Shown: positions 6,884 through 13,840, counted from the first letter of the stretch. The stretch is DNA of 26,850 nt from Gammaproteobacteria bacterium (GCA_002701705.1 NZWU01000043.1:5488-32337); one strand, 5' to 3'. A program made the numbers and translations. Notes: generated by a model from the letters alone, not told the origin.

Positions 6884-7751
6884 TTAAATCTATATCACAT
6901 AAAATATCTTTTCCCATTTCATAATAATTGATCTTATGGTTTTTGAAATCGCGCATAAATCTCTTTCCTTTGATTAAAAAACTATTTTTCCCTTGACCAA
7001 TAAGAATAGGTGATAAACATAGATGAAATCTATTAAGTAAATTACTTTCATAAAAATTCGATATTGTATATCCACCGCCTTCTATAAATATTATTCTTTT
7101 ATTTAATTTTTTAAATAATTTAAGTAAATTATTTGCTTTAAAATTATTTTTTAATGTTGGCAATCTAAAACTTTTCTCATTTTTATTTTTTTTATTCATT
7201 CCTATTATTTTAAAGCTATTTTTATCAGGATTTTTAAAAATATTTTTGTTGTCTCTTATTTTATCTCTGGGGTCTAGGACTAATCTCATTGGGTTATTGC
7301 CTTTGACTAACCTTGTTGTAAGCATTGGGTTATCATAGAGAATTGTTTTTGCGCCTACAAGTATGACATCAGATATTGCCCTTATTCTATGAATATGTTC
7401 TATATTCTGTTTACAGCTGATATATTTTGATTCACCTGAATTTGTTGCTATAAAACCATCTAAACTTTGCGCAAGATGACCAATTACATAAGGTTCTTTA
7501 TTGTTATTTAGTATAATGGGTAAGAATATATCAAATAATTCCTGTATAGCATCATCTGAAGAAAAATTTTTTCTTATAATTTTCTTTTTTGTAAAATCAT
7601 AGACAAAACTATAATTATTTTTCTTAATTGTAATAGTCTTCCTTTTTAACCCATTAGCTTTGTATATAGATTTTGCATTTAAAATTAGTAACCATGCTTG
7701 ATTTTTTGTTATACTAAGTTTATTAAATATATTTTTTTTACTATATGTCAT
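6876..7751 (-). CDS. RibD C-terminal-type reductase with an uncharacterised N-terminal extension
   Basis: 291 residues. From about residue 88 it is a RibD/DHFR-like reductase domain: VIGHLAQSLDGFIAT (89-103), HIHRIRAISDVILVGAKTI, YDNPMLTTRLV (139-149), FIEGGG (222-227) and SPILIGQG (247-254), the usual NADPH- and substrate-contact patches of the riboflavin enzyme. The zinc-dependent deaminase half of RibD is missing; residues 1-87 contain no HAE or PCxxC motif and look like an unrelated small domain. Housekeeping RibD reduces the ribosyl side chain of the pyrimidine intermediate derived from GTP. A reductase-only version next to a PTPS-like protein suggests it acts on a related GTP-derived intermediate. 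It converges on and overlaps the membrane-protein gene by 8 bases, and its start overlaps a divergent gene. Confidence 0.82.
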   Translation of the reverse strand: MTYSKKNIFNKLSITKNQAWLLILNAKSIYKANGLKRKTITIKKNNYSFVYDFTKKKIIRKNFSSDDAIQELFDIFLPIILNNNKEPYVIGHLAQSLDGFIATNSGESKYISCKQNIEHIHRIRAISDVILVGAKTILYDNPMLTTRLVKGNNPMRLVLDPRDKIRDNKNIFKNPDKNSFKIIGMNKKNKNEKSFRLPTLKNNFKANNLLKLFKKLNKRIIFIEGGGYTISNFYESNLLNRFHLCLSPILIGQGKNSFLIKGKRFMRDFKNHKINYYEMGKDILCDIDLTT

Positions 7752-7990
7752 TTTTTAAAAACTTTATAAAAAGTACTATAATTGGTTCATTAATCTTGGT
7801 TCCAGTTCTCATTTTCATTTATTTTACCCAAGGATATGTATCGAATTATAATTTTGTAATTGGTTCAGTTGGTTATTTTATAGCTACAATGCAAAACATG
7901 GGTCCTATATATGTCATAATTATTTGTTATTTAACAGGTATGTTGGCACAATTTTTTAGTCGAAACCTTACATTTAACAGTATTGATTAA
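7745..7990 (+). CDS. Small two-helix membrane protein, possibly DUF502-like
   Basis: 81 residues with two hydrophobic segments (about 10-30 and 55-72) and a short polar tail. The pattern, a lysine-rich start then GSLILVPVL, and later MGPIYVIIICYLTGMLAQ, resembles the first part of DUF502 membrane proteins, which are usually about 200 residues; the remaining C-terminal soluble part is absent, and I see no continuation in other frames because hisI follows convergently 1 base after. The similarity is weak and could be no more than shared hydrophobicity. No clear Shine-Dalgarno sequence precedes the ATG, which overlaps the start of the divergent RibD-like gene. Confidence 0.55.
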   Translation: MSFFKNFIKSTIIGSLILVPVLIFIYFTQGYVSNYNFVIGSVGYFIATMQNMGPIYVIIICYLTGMLAQFFSRNLTFNSID

Positions 7991-7991
7991 T

Positions 7992-8447
7992 TTAAAGTAT
8001 AGTTGGATTTGGTGAGTCTCCATAGACTTCATCTGGATCAAAAATTTTTTCTTTTTCAGTAAAAATTAATTTTGTATTTCCATTTTCTAATTTAATTTCT
8101 CGATAAAAACAAGAATTATATCCAACATGACAGCTGGCATTACCATCAACCTTAACTTTTAACCATATACAATCTTGGTCATCATCGATAAGTATTTGTT
8201 CTACTTTTTGTACAAATCCACTTGTAGATCCTTTATGCCATAGACATTTACGTGTTCTACTATAATAATATGCTTCTTTCTTAGTTATTGTGAGTTTGAG
8301 GGCCTCCTCATTCATATAGGCATGCATCAGCAATTTATTAGTAACAAAATCTGTAGTAACAACAGGAATTAATCCTTCATGATTAAACTTTGGTCTAAGT
8401 TCATTCCCTTCTTCAACATCTTTCACTGACTTTCTTTGTTTAAACAT
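7992..8447 (-). CDS. hisI: Phosphoribosyl-AMP cyclohydrolase
   Basis: 151 residues, the HisI-only form without a HisE domain. Opens the purine ring of N1-(5-phosphoribosyl)-AMP in histidine synthesis. Motifs: LIPVVTTD, MHAYMNEEALKLT, YYSRTRKCLWHKGSTSGFVQ (61-80), IDDDQD (87-92) and SCHVGYNSCFYRE (105-117). D88, D90 and D92 fit the magnesium aspartates; C106 and C113 fit two zinc ligands. The third zinc cysteine of the usual DCDxD motif is Asp89 here, with C93 nearby. A Shine-Dalgarno GGAG sits 7 bases before the ATG. It follows the CHCC zinc-finger gene by 16 bases, and no other his gene is in the window. Confidence 0.9.
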   Translation of the reverse strand: MFKQRKSVKDVEEGNELRPKFNHEGLIPVVTTDFVTNKLLMHAYMNEEALKLTITKKEAYYYSRTRKCLWHKGSTSGFVQKVEQILIDDDQDCIWLKVKVDGNASCHVGYNSCFYREIKLENGNTKLIFTEKEKIFDPDEVYGDSPNPTIL

Positions 8448-8463
8448 TTACTTGCTCCAAATA

Positions 8464-8667
8464 CTATTTTCTTTTTTTAAAGGTTTTTTTCCCTTTAAAA
8501 TGAGATTTCCATATAAAGGATTTACCACAATAATAGCATTCTATTTTACCATCTTCTTCTCTCACATTGAGATAAATTTTAGGATGTGCTCCTGTTTTAG
8601 AATCACCACTACATTCAACAATCCGTTTGTCATCATCTATTAAAGCTATATTAAATACTCTGGACAT
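8464..8667 (-). CDS. CHCC zinc-finger domain protein
   Basis: 67 residues. The single-domain zf-CHCC pattern is visible: C19 in VECSGD, H28-P in GAHPKIYL, and C44/C47 in IECYYCGKSF, i.e. the C-H-C-C set that binds zinc. The family includes the mitochondrial complex I accessory subunit NDUFS6 and many small bacterial proteins of unknown role. The last 15 residues are nearly all lysine, phenylalanine and arginine. It lies 2 bases after the MOSC gene and 16 before hisI, so the three form one minus-strand unit. Function not established. Confidence 0.8.
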   Translation of the reverse strand: MSRVFNIALIDDDKRIVECSGDSKTGAHPKIYLNVREEDGKIECYYCGKSFIWKSHFKGKKTFKKRK

Positions 8668-8669
8668 AA

Positions 8670-9332
8670 TTATAATGATGAATAATCACCAAGTTTTAGT
8701 AATCTTTCACGAAATTTTTCTTTGATATCTTCTGTTAAAGAACTTATTTTTAATGCTCTTTTCATTTGGTCAGTGTTTTGTATATCTTTATAGAGTAGAT
8801 ACATTATTTCATAGACTGTCATACTACTAGATTCTTGTCTTGTAATTATAATTTCATCACCCTTTGAAATCTTCCCAGGCGTCAAGACTTTCATATAAGC
8901 GCCAACATTTCCACTTTGTGAAAATAATTGTGGAAATTTACGATCATTCATTTTAATACCAAGTTTAAAACATGGGATTCTGGGTTGTGTAATTTTAAGT
9001 ATACAATTTGAAATTGTAACTTCATCTCCAATATATAGATTCTTCTCATCAAAATCATCAATCGTAAGATTTTCTCCAACCAAACCATAATCATTAGAAT
9101 AGTCTTCTCCCATTTGTTCTGACCAAGATTTGTAATGGGAATACGAATAAGCATATACTGCTTTTTCAAAACCACCATGAACACTCAGATCAGCCTGTTT
9201 ATCACCAATTATTCCATTTTCAGTAATTTCTACCTCACCATCAACTGGTTTTTTATATATACTTGAAACAAGTTCTTTATTATTAAAGACTATTTTTTTT
9301 GGTTCTGAAATATTGATTGATAAAATTTTCAT
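8670..9332 (-). CDS. YiiM-type MOSC domain protein
   Basis: 220 residues from the ATG at 9332; the frame is open further upstream but that part does not resemble the family and would run into the divergent EamA gene. The MOSC core contains VDGEVEITENGIIGDKQAD, LSVHGGFEKAVYAYS, GLVGENLTIDD, LYIGDEVTI and QPRIPCFKL. The cysteine in PCFKL is the residue expected to ligate molybdenum. A C-terminal segment from about 165 (SMTVYEIMYLLY) fits the 3-alpha domain of YiiM. YiiM-like proteins carry molybdenum cofactor and reduce N-hydroxylated compounds. The moeB-moaA-moaD-moaE genes a few kilobases away would supply the cofactor. Confidence 0.85.
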   Translation of the reverse strand: MKILSINISEPKKIVFNNKELVSSIYKKPVDGEVEITENGIIGDKQADLSVHGGFEKAVYAYSYSHYKSWSEQMGEDYSNDYGLVGENLTIDDFDEKNLYIGDEVTISNCILKITQPRIPCFKLGIKMNDRKFPQLFSQSGNVGAYMKVLTPGKISKGDEIIITRQESSSMTVYEIMYLLYKDIQNTDQMKRALKISSLTEDIKEKFRERLLKLGDYSSL

Positions 9333-9393
9333 ATATAAATTGAGAAAAATTAATTTTTGACATACATATGTCCATAAAGAAGGATAACTTAAG

Positions 9394-10299
9394 ATGAGAA
9401 TATATACAATAAATTGGATTTTATTGATGATTTTATCCGCAGTATGGGGCGGAGCCTTTACTTTAAACAAACAAGCACTAAATAATTTTACGCCAGAATT
9501 GATTGTGGCTGGCCGTCTAATCATAGGCAGCATTATATTAATATTATTAGTATATTTTATCTATAAAAAAGTAAGATTTGAATATAAACAGATTAAGTAT
9601 TTTTTAGTCATGAGTATAGTTGGCATTGTGGCTCCATTTTTATTTATTGCTCATGGACAAAAAAATATTGATAGTGCGCTTGCTGGAATCCTAATGTCTA
9701 TAATGCCAATTTCAACTTTATTATTAGCACATTTTTTTTTAAGAAATGAAAATATAACAAGAAAAAAAATAATTGGTTTTCTTTTAGCTTTTTTAGGAGT
9801 TACGATATTAGTCTTGCCAAATAAATTTTCTTTTCAGGAAGAATATCTTAATAATCTTTATTCACAATTAATGGTTATTTTTGGAGCAATTCTATATTCA
9901 GCTGCCGCAGTTTATGGGAAAAGGTATAAAAATACTGATCCATTGAGTGCATCAACTGGCACAATATTTTTTTCAGCCATCATAATGTTTATATATCTGT
10001 CCTTATTTGAAAGCATTGATGAAAATTTTATAAATGTTTTTAAATCTACACCTATAATTTCTTTAGGGCTTTTTTGCACAGCTTTAGCGACCATATTATA
10101 TTTTCATATACTACAAACATCAGGAGCTACTTTTGTATCTATTATGAATTATTTGATTCCTGTTTGGGCAATACTTTTTGGCGTAATCTTCTTTGAAGAG
10201 AAAATACTTTGGAATTATTTAATAGGTTTGTTGATTATAATATTTGGAATTCAGATATCACAGAAGGATATTTATATACATCAAGAAGAAAAGAAATAA
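9394..10299 (+). CDS. EamA/DMT-superfamily inner-membrane transporter
   Basis: 301 residues with ten predicted membrane helices in the two-repeat EamA arrangement. The first repeat starts with MILSAVWGGAFTLNKQAL and AGRLIIGSIILIL; the second has GAILYSAAAVYGKRY, TALATILYFHIL and the end motif NYLIPVWAILFGVIFFEE, typical of drug/metabolite exporters such as RhaT/YdcZ-like carriers. Substrate cannot be inferred. Divergent from the MOSC gene with a 61-base gap that must hold both promoters. Ends 45 bases before the DUF1244 gene. Confidence 0.88.
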   Translation: MRIYTINWILLMILSAVWGGAFTLNKQALNNFTPELIVAGRLIIGSIILILLVYFIYKKVRFEYKQIKYFLVMSIVGIVAPFLFIAHGQKNIDSALAGILMSIMPISTLLLAHFFLRNENITRKKIIGFLLAFLGVTILVLPNKFSFQEEYLNNLYSQLMVIFGAILYSAAAVYGKRYKNTDPLSASTGTIFFSAIIMFIYLSLFESIDENFINVFKSTPIISLGLFCTALATILYFHILQTSGATFVSIMNYLIPVWAILFGVIFFEEKILWNYLIGLLIIIFGIQISQKDIYIHQEEKK

Positions 10300-10344
10300 T
10301 CTTGTCTTGTTGATATAATATATTATAGATAGAAGAGGTGAAAT

Positions 10345-10659
10345 ATGTTATATGATGATAAACTTGCAATGGCTAAAAAGTTGAAAATAGAATCTGCTAC
10401 ATTTCTGAAGATTCTCGATCATTTAAGAAAAAATCCTGATGTGCAAAATATTGACATGATGAATTTAGCAAACTTTTGTCGTAATTGTATATCAAAATGG
10501 TATATGTCAGAAGCTGAAAAATTAGGGAAGAAGTTGACTTATGATGAAGCAAGAGAGCTAGTTTATGGAATGCCTTATTCTGAATATAAAGAGAAGTATC
10601 AAAAAGAGGCAACTAAGGAACAACTTGATAAGTTTAATGAGAAAAATAGAAAAAAATAA
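10345..10659 (+). CDS. DUF1244 family protein
   Basis: 104 residues. Strong match to the DUF1244 pattern: a helical start, ILDHLRKNPDVQNIDMMNLANFCRNCISKWY (about 23-53), then AREL VYGMPYSEYKEKYQ and EATKEQLDKF. The family is a small helical protein, widespread in proteobacteria, with no established function. A good Shine-Dalgarno AGAGGTG precedes the ATG. The 45-base gap upstream is AT-rich and could carry a promoter, but no convincing -35/-10 pair stands out. The 3' end overlaps moeB by 23 bases. Confidence 0.85.
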   Translation: MLYDDKLAMAKKLKIESATFLKILDHLRKNPDVQNIDMMNLANFCRNCISKWYMSEAEKLGKKLTYDEARELVYGMPYSEYKEKYQKEATKEQLDKFNEKNRKK

Positions 10660-11416
10660 GTTTGATTTAACTGATGAAGATTTGATGAGGTATAACAAGC
10701 ATATACTTCTTCCAGAAATAGACATTCAGGGTCAAAATCAATTATTAAACAAACATGTTGCGCTGATTGGCTTAGGTGGACTAGGGTGTCCAATTGGCTA
10801 TTATCTGAGTTCATCAGGAATAGGGGAAATAACTATAGTGGACAAAGATGAAGTTGATATAACTAATTTGCAAAGACAAATTCTTTACACAAATGATGAT
10901 TTAGCAAAAAGAAAAGTTGATGTTGCATATGATAAAATGACTGCGCTTAATCCAAATATCACTATCCACAAATTAGATACAGAAATTAACCTCAAGACAA
11001 AACCCAATATATTTAAGGATATCGATTTAATTATTGATGCAACAGATAATTTTGAAACAAGAAGTATACTGAATAAACTTACACTGCAGACAAAAAAACC
11101 ATTAATAATGGGAGCAGCAATTCAAATGATGGGCCAGGTATCTGTTTTTAGAAATGATTTAGATGATATGCCCTGCTACAATTGTCTTTATGGAGATTTA
11201 GATAATGAATCTACCAGTTGTGTTGAGCAAGGAGTTTTATCAAGCCTAACCGGAATCATTGGGTCGATACAAGCAACAGAAGCTATAAAAGTTTTACTTG
11301 ATATTGGTGAATCTTTGCAAAGTAAATTACTAGTAATTGACATGAAGTTTTCAAATTATAAAGTAATCAAATTAGTAAAGGATGGTAATTGTAAGGTATG
11401 CAAAGGGAAAATTTAG
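10637..11416 (+). CDS. moeB: Molybdopterin-synthase sulfur-carrier adenylyltransferase
   Basis: 259 residues from the ATG at 10637; an upstream in-frame ATG at 10565 would add a non-homologous leader inside DUF1244. E1-like adenylyltransferase: RYNKHILLPEID (18-29), ATP loop GLGGLG (45-50), ITIVDKDEVDITNLQRQ (65-81), IIDATDN (132-138), GAAIQMMGQVSVF, zinc cysteines C180/C183 and C252/C255. In Moco synthesis MoeB adenylates the C-terminal glycine of MoaD. ThiF is closely related, and the choice of MoeB rests on moaA, moaD and moaE following directly. There is no rhodanese domain (259 residues). Overlaps moaA by 19 bases. Confidence 0.88.
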   Translation: MRKIEKNKFDLTDEDLMRYNKHILLPEIDIQGQNQLLNKHVALIGLGGLGCPIGYYLSSSGIGEITIVDKDEVDITNLQRQILYTNDDLAKRKVDVAYDKMTALNPNITIHKLDTEINLKTKPNIFKDIDLIIDATDNFETRSILNKLTLQTKKPLIMGAAIQMMGQVSVFRNDLDDMPCYNCLYGDLDNESTSCVEQGVLSSLTGIIGSIQATEAIKVLLDIGESLQSKLLVIDMKFSNYKVIKLVKDGNCKVCKGKI

Positions 11417-12417
11417 ATAAATTAAACAGAAAGTTTGAATATCTAAGAATATCTGTCACAGATAAATGTAATTTTAGATGCAAATACTGTATGCCCAAAG
11501 AAAATTTTGGCAGAGACTATCAATTTCTTCGAAGAGATGAATTGCTAACGTTTGAGGAAATTATAAGAAGTGTTAAAATTTTTCAGTCAGCTGGATTGAA
11601 AAAAATTAGGCTGACAGGTGGAGAACCTCTACTCAGAAAGAATGTAGAAAAGCTGGTAGAAGGAATTAGCTCATGTTCTCATATTCATAAAATTGCAATG
11701 ACAACTAATGGTTCATTGTTTGATAAGGAGGTTGCTCATAAACTTAAGGAAAGCGGGTTAAACGAAATTACAATTAGTTTAGACTCCCTATCAGAAATTA
11801 CTCGTAAGAGCCTTAATAGTTCAAATATAAATCATTCAAAGGTTATGAATGCAATTGATTTAGCAATACAACACTTTGGGTTTGTTAAAATAAATATGGT
11901 TGTTGTTAGGGGAATTAATGATTCAGATATAATTAACATGATTGATAATTTCAAAGATTCAAGAATACAATTGAGATTTATTGAATATATGGATGTTGGA
12001 GAAACTAATAATTGGAATAAAAAAAGAGTTATGACTTCTGATGAAATTATTAAAACAATTAAGCAAAAATATTCATTGATTCAGATGACTCAAGAAGAAA
12101 ATGCTACGGCAGAAAAATGGAAATTTACCGACAATACTGCTGAATTAGCATTTATATCATCAATTTCAAAACCTTTTTGCTCTACTTGTGTGAGAGGAAG
12201 GTTATCAGCAGATGGGAAATTTTATACCTGTCTCTTTTCTACAGAAGGTTATGATTTTAGAGAAATACTACGTAATGAACAAAATGATGAAAAGATTCTT
12301 ACTTTTTTTAAATCTTTTTGGGGAGAAAGAGATGATAGGTACTCTGAACTAAGGTATTTTGACAGAAATAATAAAAATAAAAGAAATAAAATTGAAATGT
12401 CATATATTGGCGGTTGA
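11398..12417 (+). CDS. moaA: GTP 3',8-cyclase (radical SAM)
   Basis: 339 residues. Converts GTP to 3',8-cyclo-GTP, the first step of molybdopterin synthesis. The N-terminal radical SAM cluster is CNFRCKYC (CX3CX2C) in ISVTDKCNFRCKYCMP; the SAM patch is RLTGGEPLLR; and the C-terminal GTP-binding [4Fe-4S] site is CSTCVRGRLSADGKFYTC (CX2CX13C). The protein ends MSYIGG; a terminal Gly-Gly is functionally important in MoaA proteins, where the tail enters the active site. moaC is not nearby. The ATG overlaps moeB by 19 bases. The last 25 bases of the gene are repeated 360 bases further on (see repeat). Confidence 0.95.
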   Translation: MQRENLDKLNRKFEYLRISVTDKCNFRCKYCMPKENFGRDYQFLRRDELLTFEEIIRSVKIFQSAGLKKIRLTGGEPLLRKNVEKLVEGISSCSHIHKIAMTTNGSLFDKEVAHKLKESGLNEITISLDSLSEITRKSLNSSNINHSKVMNAIDLAIQHFGFVKINMVVVRGINDSDIINMIDNFKDSRIQLRFIEYMDVGETNNWNKKRVMTSDEIIKTIKQKYSLIQMTQEENATAEKWKFTDNTAELAFISSISKPFCSTCVRGRLSADGKFYTCLFSTEGYDFREILRNEQNDEKILTFFKSFWGERDDRYSELRYFDRNNKNKRNKIEMSYIGG

Positions 12418-12426
12418 AAAAATTCA

Positions 12427-12711
12427 ATGTTTTACAAAATCCTCAGTAACATCTGTTATGCAATTGGATTTATAGCGGGTTTTGTCGCAAGTTTTCAATT
12501 ATTGTCGGAAGTATGGCCATACTATGGTTTTGATTTCCTGACAGTAATAGTGTACGCAGCTTGGTTTTTTTTTACTTTAGAGCTTTTTTATCTCCTTCCT
12601 CTATATCCTGCTTTGTTTCTTGGTGAATGGACTTTGTCAGTAATATGCTATGGATCTTTTGTTATTGGTATTGTTTTAGCCAATCAGTCAAGAAAGTTAG
12701 AAAAACAATAG
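12427..12711 (+). CDS. Small membrane protein, tandem copy 1
   Basis: 94 residues with three probable membrane segments: YAIGFIAGFVASFQLL, a central aromatic segment VYAAWFFFTLELFYLLPLYPALFL, and LSVICYGSFVIGIVLA. Family not recognised. It starts 9 bases after the moaA stop. It is clearly paralogous to the next gene: MxYKxLSxxxY, AGxxASxxLL, VxPxYG, YPxxxxGxW and xICYxxxxIGxxxxN align in order with one short indel. The position inside a moaA-moaD-moaE series does not by itself imply a role in molybdenum cofactor synthesis. Confidence 0.65.
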   Translation: MFYKILSNICYAIGFIAGFVASFQLLSEVWPYYGFDFLTVIVYAAWFFFTLELFYLLPLYPALFLGEWTLSVICYGSFVIGIVLANQSRKLEKQ

Positions 12712-12712
12712 A

Positions 12713-12741
12713 TTTATTTGAAGTGAATCTACACAAATAAA
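12713..12741. other. Weak 8-bp inverted repeat after the first membrane gene
   Basis: TTTATTTG (12713-12720) and CAAATAAA (12734-12741) are perfect inverse complements separated by 13 bases, starting 2 bases after the stop of copy 1. The stem has a single G-C pair and no T-run follows, so it is at best a weak RNA hairpin or a chance palindrome in AT-rich DNA. It is not a convincing intrinsic terminator. Confidence 0.25.
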
Positions 12742-12786
12742 CCTAACAATGTTGAAATGTCTTATATTGGTGGTTACTATACCCAT

Positions 12787-13044
12787 ATGTTGTATAAATA
12801 TTTAAGTTATTTTTCTTATTTAATTGCGATTTTAGCTGGTTATCTGGCTAGCTATGAGTTACTTCTACAAGTATTTCCAGATTATGGCCCTGTTAGCTTT
12901 CTCGGGTGGTTTCTTGTAACAGCAATGTTTTTTCCTCTTGCACCTTTTTATCCGGGGGTAGTATTTGGTAACTGGATGTTCGCAATCGTTTGTTATGTTG
13001 CCATTAGCATTGGTGTAATGTTTGGGAATAGAGCAAAAAATTAA
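12787..13044 (+). CDS. Small membrane protein, tandem copy 2
   Basis: 85 residues if started at the ATG at 12787, which lies exactly 360 bases after the start of copy 1 and aligns with it residue for residue. An in-frame ATG at 12757 would add MSYIGGYYTH, which is a copied relic of the moaA C-terminus, so the shorter form is favoured, although the longer one cannot be excluded because neither has a strong ribosome-binding site. Three membrane segments: YLIAILAGYLASYELLL, FLVTAMFFPLAPFYPGVVF and FAIVCYVAISIGVMF. Function unknown. Followed by a 101-base gap before moaD. Confidence 0.65.
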   Translation: MLYKYLSYFSYLIAILAGYLASYELLLQVFPDYGPVSFLGWFLVTAMFFPLAPFYPGVVFGNWMFAIVCYVAISIGVMFGNRAKN

Positions 13045-13102
13045 AAACCTAAATAAAAGTCAGAGTAGTTTTTAGAATTTTTGCCATAAATGATTAATTT
13101 GG

Positions 13103-13131
13103 TTGATTATCGTTAATTTTATAATTATTAT
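13103..13131 (+). promoter_or_regulatory. Possible sigma-70 promoter for moaD-moaE-argG
   Basis: TTGATT (13103-13108) and TATTAT (13126-13131) are separated by 17 bases, ending 14 bases before the moaD ATG. The surrounding 101-base gap (13045-13145) is the longest on this strand in the cluster and holds nothing else I can recognise. AT-rich sequence yields such pairs by chance, so this is tentative. Confidence 0.35.
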
Positions 13132-13145
13132 ACACGTGCAAATAT

Positions 13146-13379
13146 ATGAAAATATACGTCAAGTATTTCGCTAATATCAGAGATTTGATAGGAAAGGATT
13201 CGGAAAGAATTGATATAGGCAAAGGCATGACTGCAAAAGAAATTTGGAACCTAATAACAAATGGGAGTAAAATGCCTCAAAATATTTTAGTAGCAGTTAA
13301 CCATGAATACGTTAATATCGAACATGTTTTAAAAGATGGCGATGAATTAGCATTTTTTCCTCCTGTGACTGGCGGTTAA
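13146..13379 (+). CDS. moaD: Molybdopterin synthase small subunit, sulfur carrier
   Basis: 77 residues, beta-grasp ubiquitin-like fold: KIYVKYFANIRDLIGKDSE at the start, then VAVNHEYV, LKDGDELAFFPPVTGG at the end. The exposed C-terminal Gly-Gly is adenylated by MoeB, converted to a thiocarboxylate and supplies sulfur to precursor Z in complex with MoaE. Length is normal for MoaD. Its stop is separated from the moaE ATG by 2 bases, so the two subunits are co-translated from one message. Confidence 0.93.
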   Translation: MKIYVKYFANIRDLIGKDSERIDIGKGMTAKEIWNLITNGSKMPQNILVAVNHEYVNIEHVLKDGDELAFFPPVTGG

Positions 13380-13381
13380 TT

Positions 13382-13840
13382 ATGAAAATAGAAATTATAA
13401 AAGAACAATTTGATCCGTGGGAAATGTTGGTTGATTATAAGAAAAATCAGCTTCAAAATGATGCCAAAATTGGGGCTTCTTCAATTTTTTTGGGGACAAT
13501 GAGAGACTTCAATGATGACAAAGATATCAAGAGTATGGAGTTAGAACACTACCCTGGGATGACTGAGAAATATTTAACCAAACTAGTCGACGATTCTATA
13601 CAGAAGTTTAAAATAATTGATGGTTTAGTTATCCATAGAGTTGGGTTGCTTAAACCAACTGATCCAATAGTGCTCGTTGCTACATGGTCTGAACATAGGG
13701 ATAATGCTTTTAATGCTACAAGAGAAATCATGGAGTCTCTAAAATCAGAGGCACCTTTTTGGAAAAAAGAATCAACAAATACTGGGTTTAAATGGGTTAA
13801 ACCTAAAGGCCAAAGTGAAGACGTTGTAGATGAAAGTTAA
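13382..13840 (+). CDS. moaE: Molybdopterin synthase catalytic subunit
   Basis: 152 residues. MoaE transfers two sulfurs from MoaD onto cyclic pyranopterin monophosphate. Family patches: [62 protein letters not shown] and EAPFWKKES, the last containing the conserved active-site lysine region. The C-terminal [11 protein letters not shown] is also usual. The gene overlaps argG by 11 bases, so arginine synthesis is physically coupled to the Moco operon, a linkage without obvious functional reason. Confidence 0.93.
   Translation: MKIEIIKEQFDPWEMLVDYKKNQLQNDAKIGASSIFLGTMRDFNDDKDIKSMELEHYPGMTEKYLTKLVDDSIQKFKIIDGLVIHRVGLLKPTDPIVLVATWSEHRDNAFNATREIMESLKSEAPFWKKESTNTGFKWVKPKGQSEDVVDES

Larger units (their letters stand above)
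12391..12775 (+). repeat. Diverged direct repeat carrying the moaA 3' end (12391-12415 and 12751-12775)
   Basis: Bases 12391-12415 (encoding the moaA tail, MSYIGG) and 12751-12775 match at 22 of 25 positions, offset by exactly 360. The register continues without gaps into the start codons of the two small membrane genes at 12427 and 12787. This marks the boundary of an old tandem duplication whose unit was the end of moaA plus the downstream gene. The moaA stop codon is lost in the second copy (TGA position reads TAC), so the relic is now open into the second membrane-protein gene. Confidence 0.8.

Noticed and set aside
9333..9533. N-terminal extension of the MOSC protein up to an ATG at 9533
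   Set aside because: The extra 67 residues have no family resemblance and overlap the divergent EamA coding region; the ATG at 9332 matches the usual N-terminus.
10565..10636. Longer moeB start at 10565
   Set aside because: It would lie inside the well-supported DUF1244 gene, and the added residues do not resemble MoeB.
12713..12741. Intrinsic terminator after the first membrane gene
   Set aside because: The stem is 8 pairs with one G-C and there is no T-run after it, so it does not meet terminator expectations.
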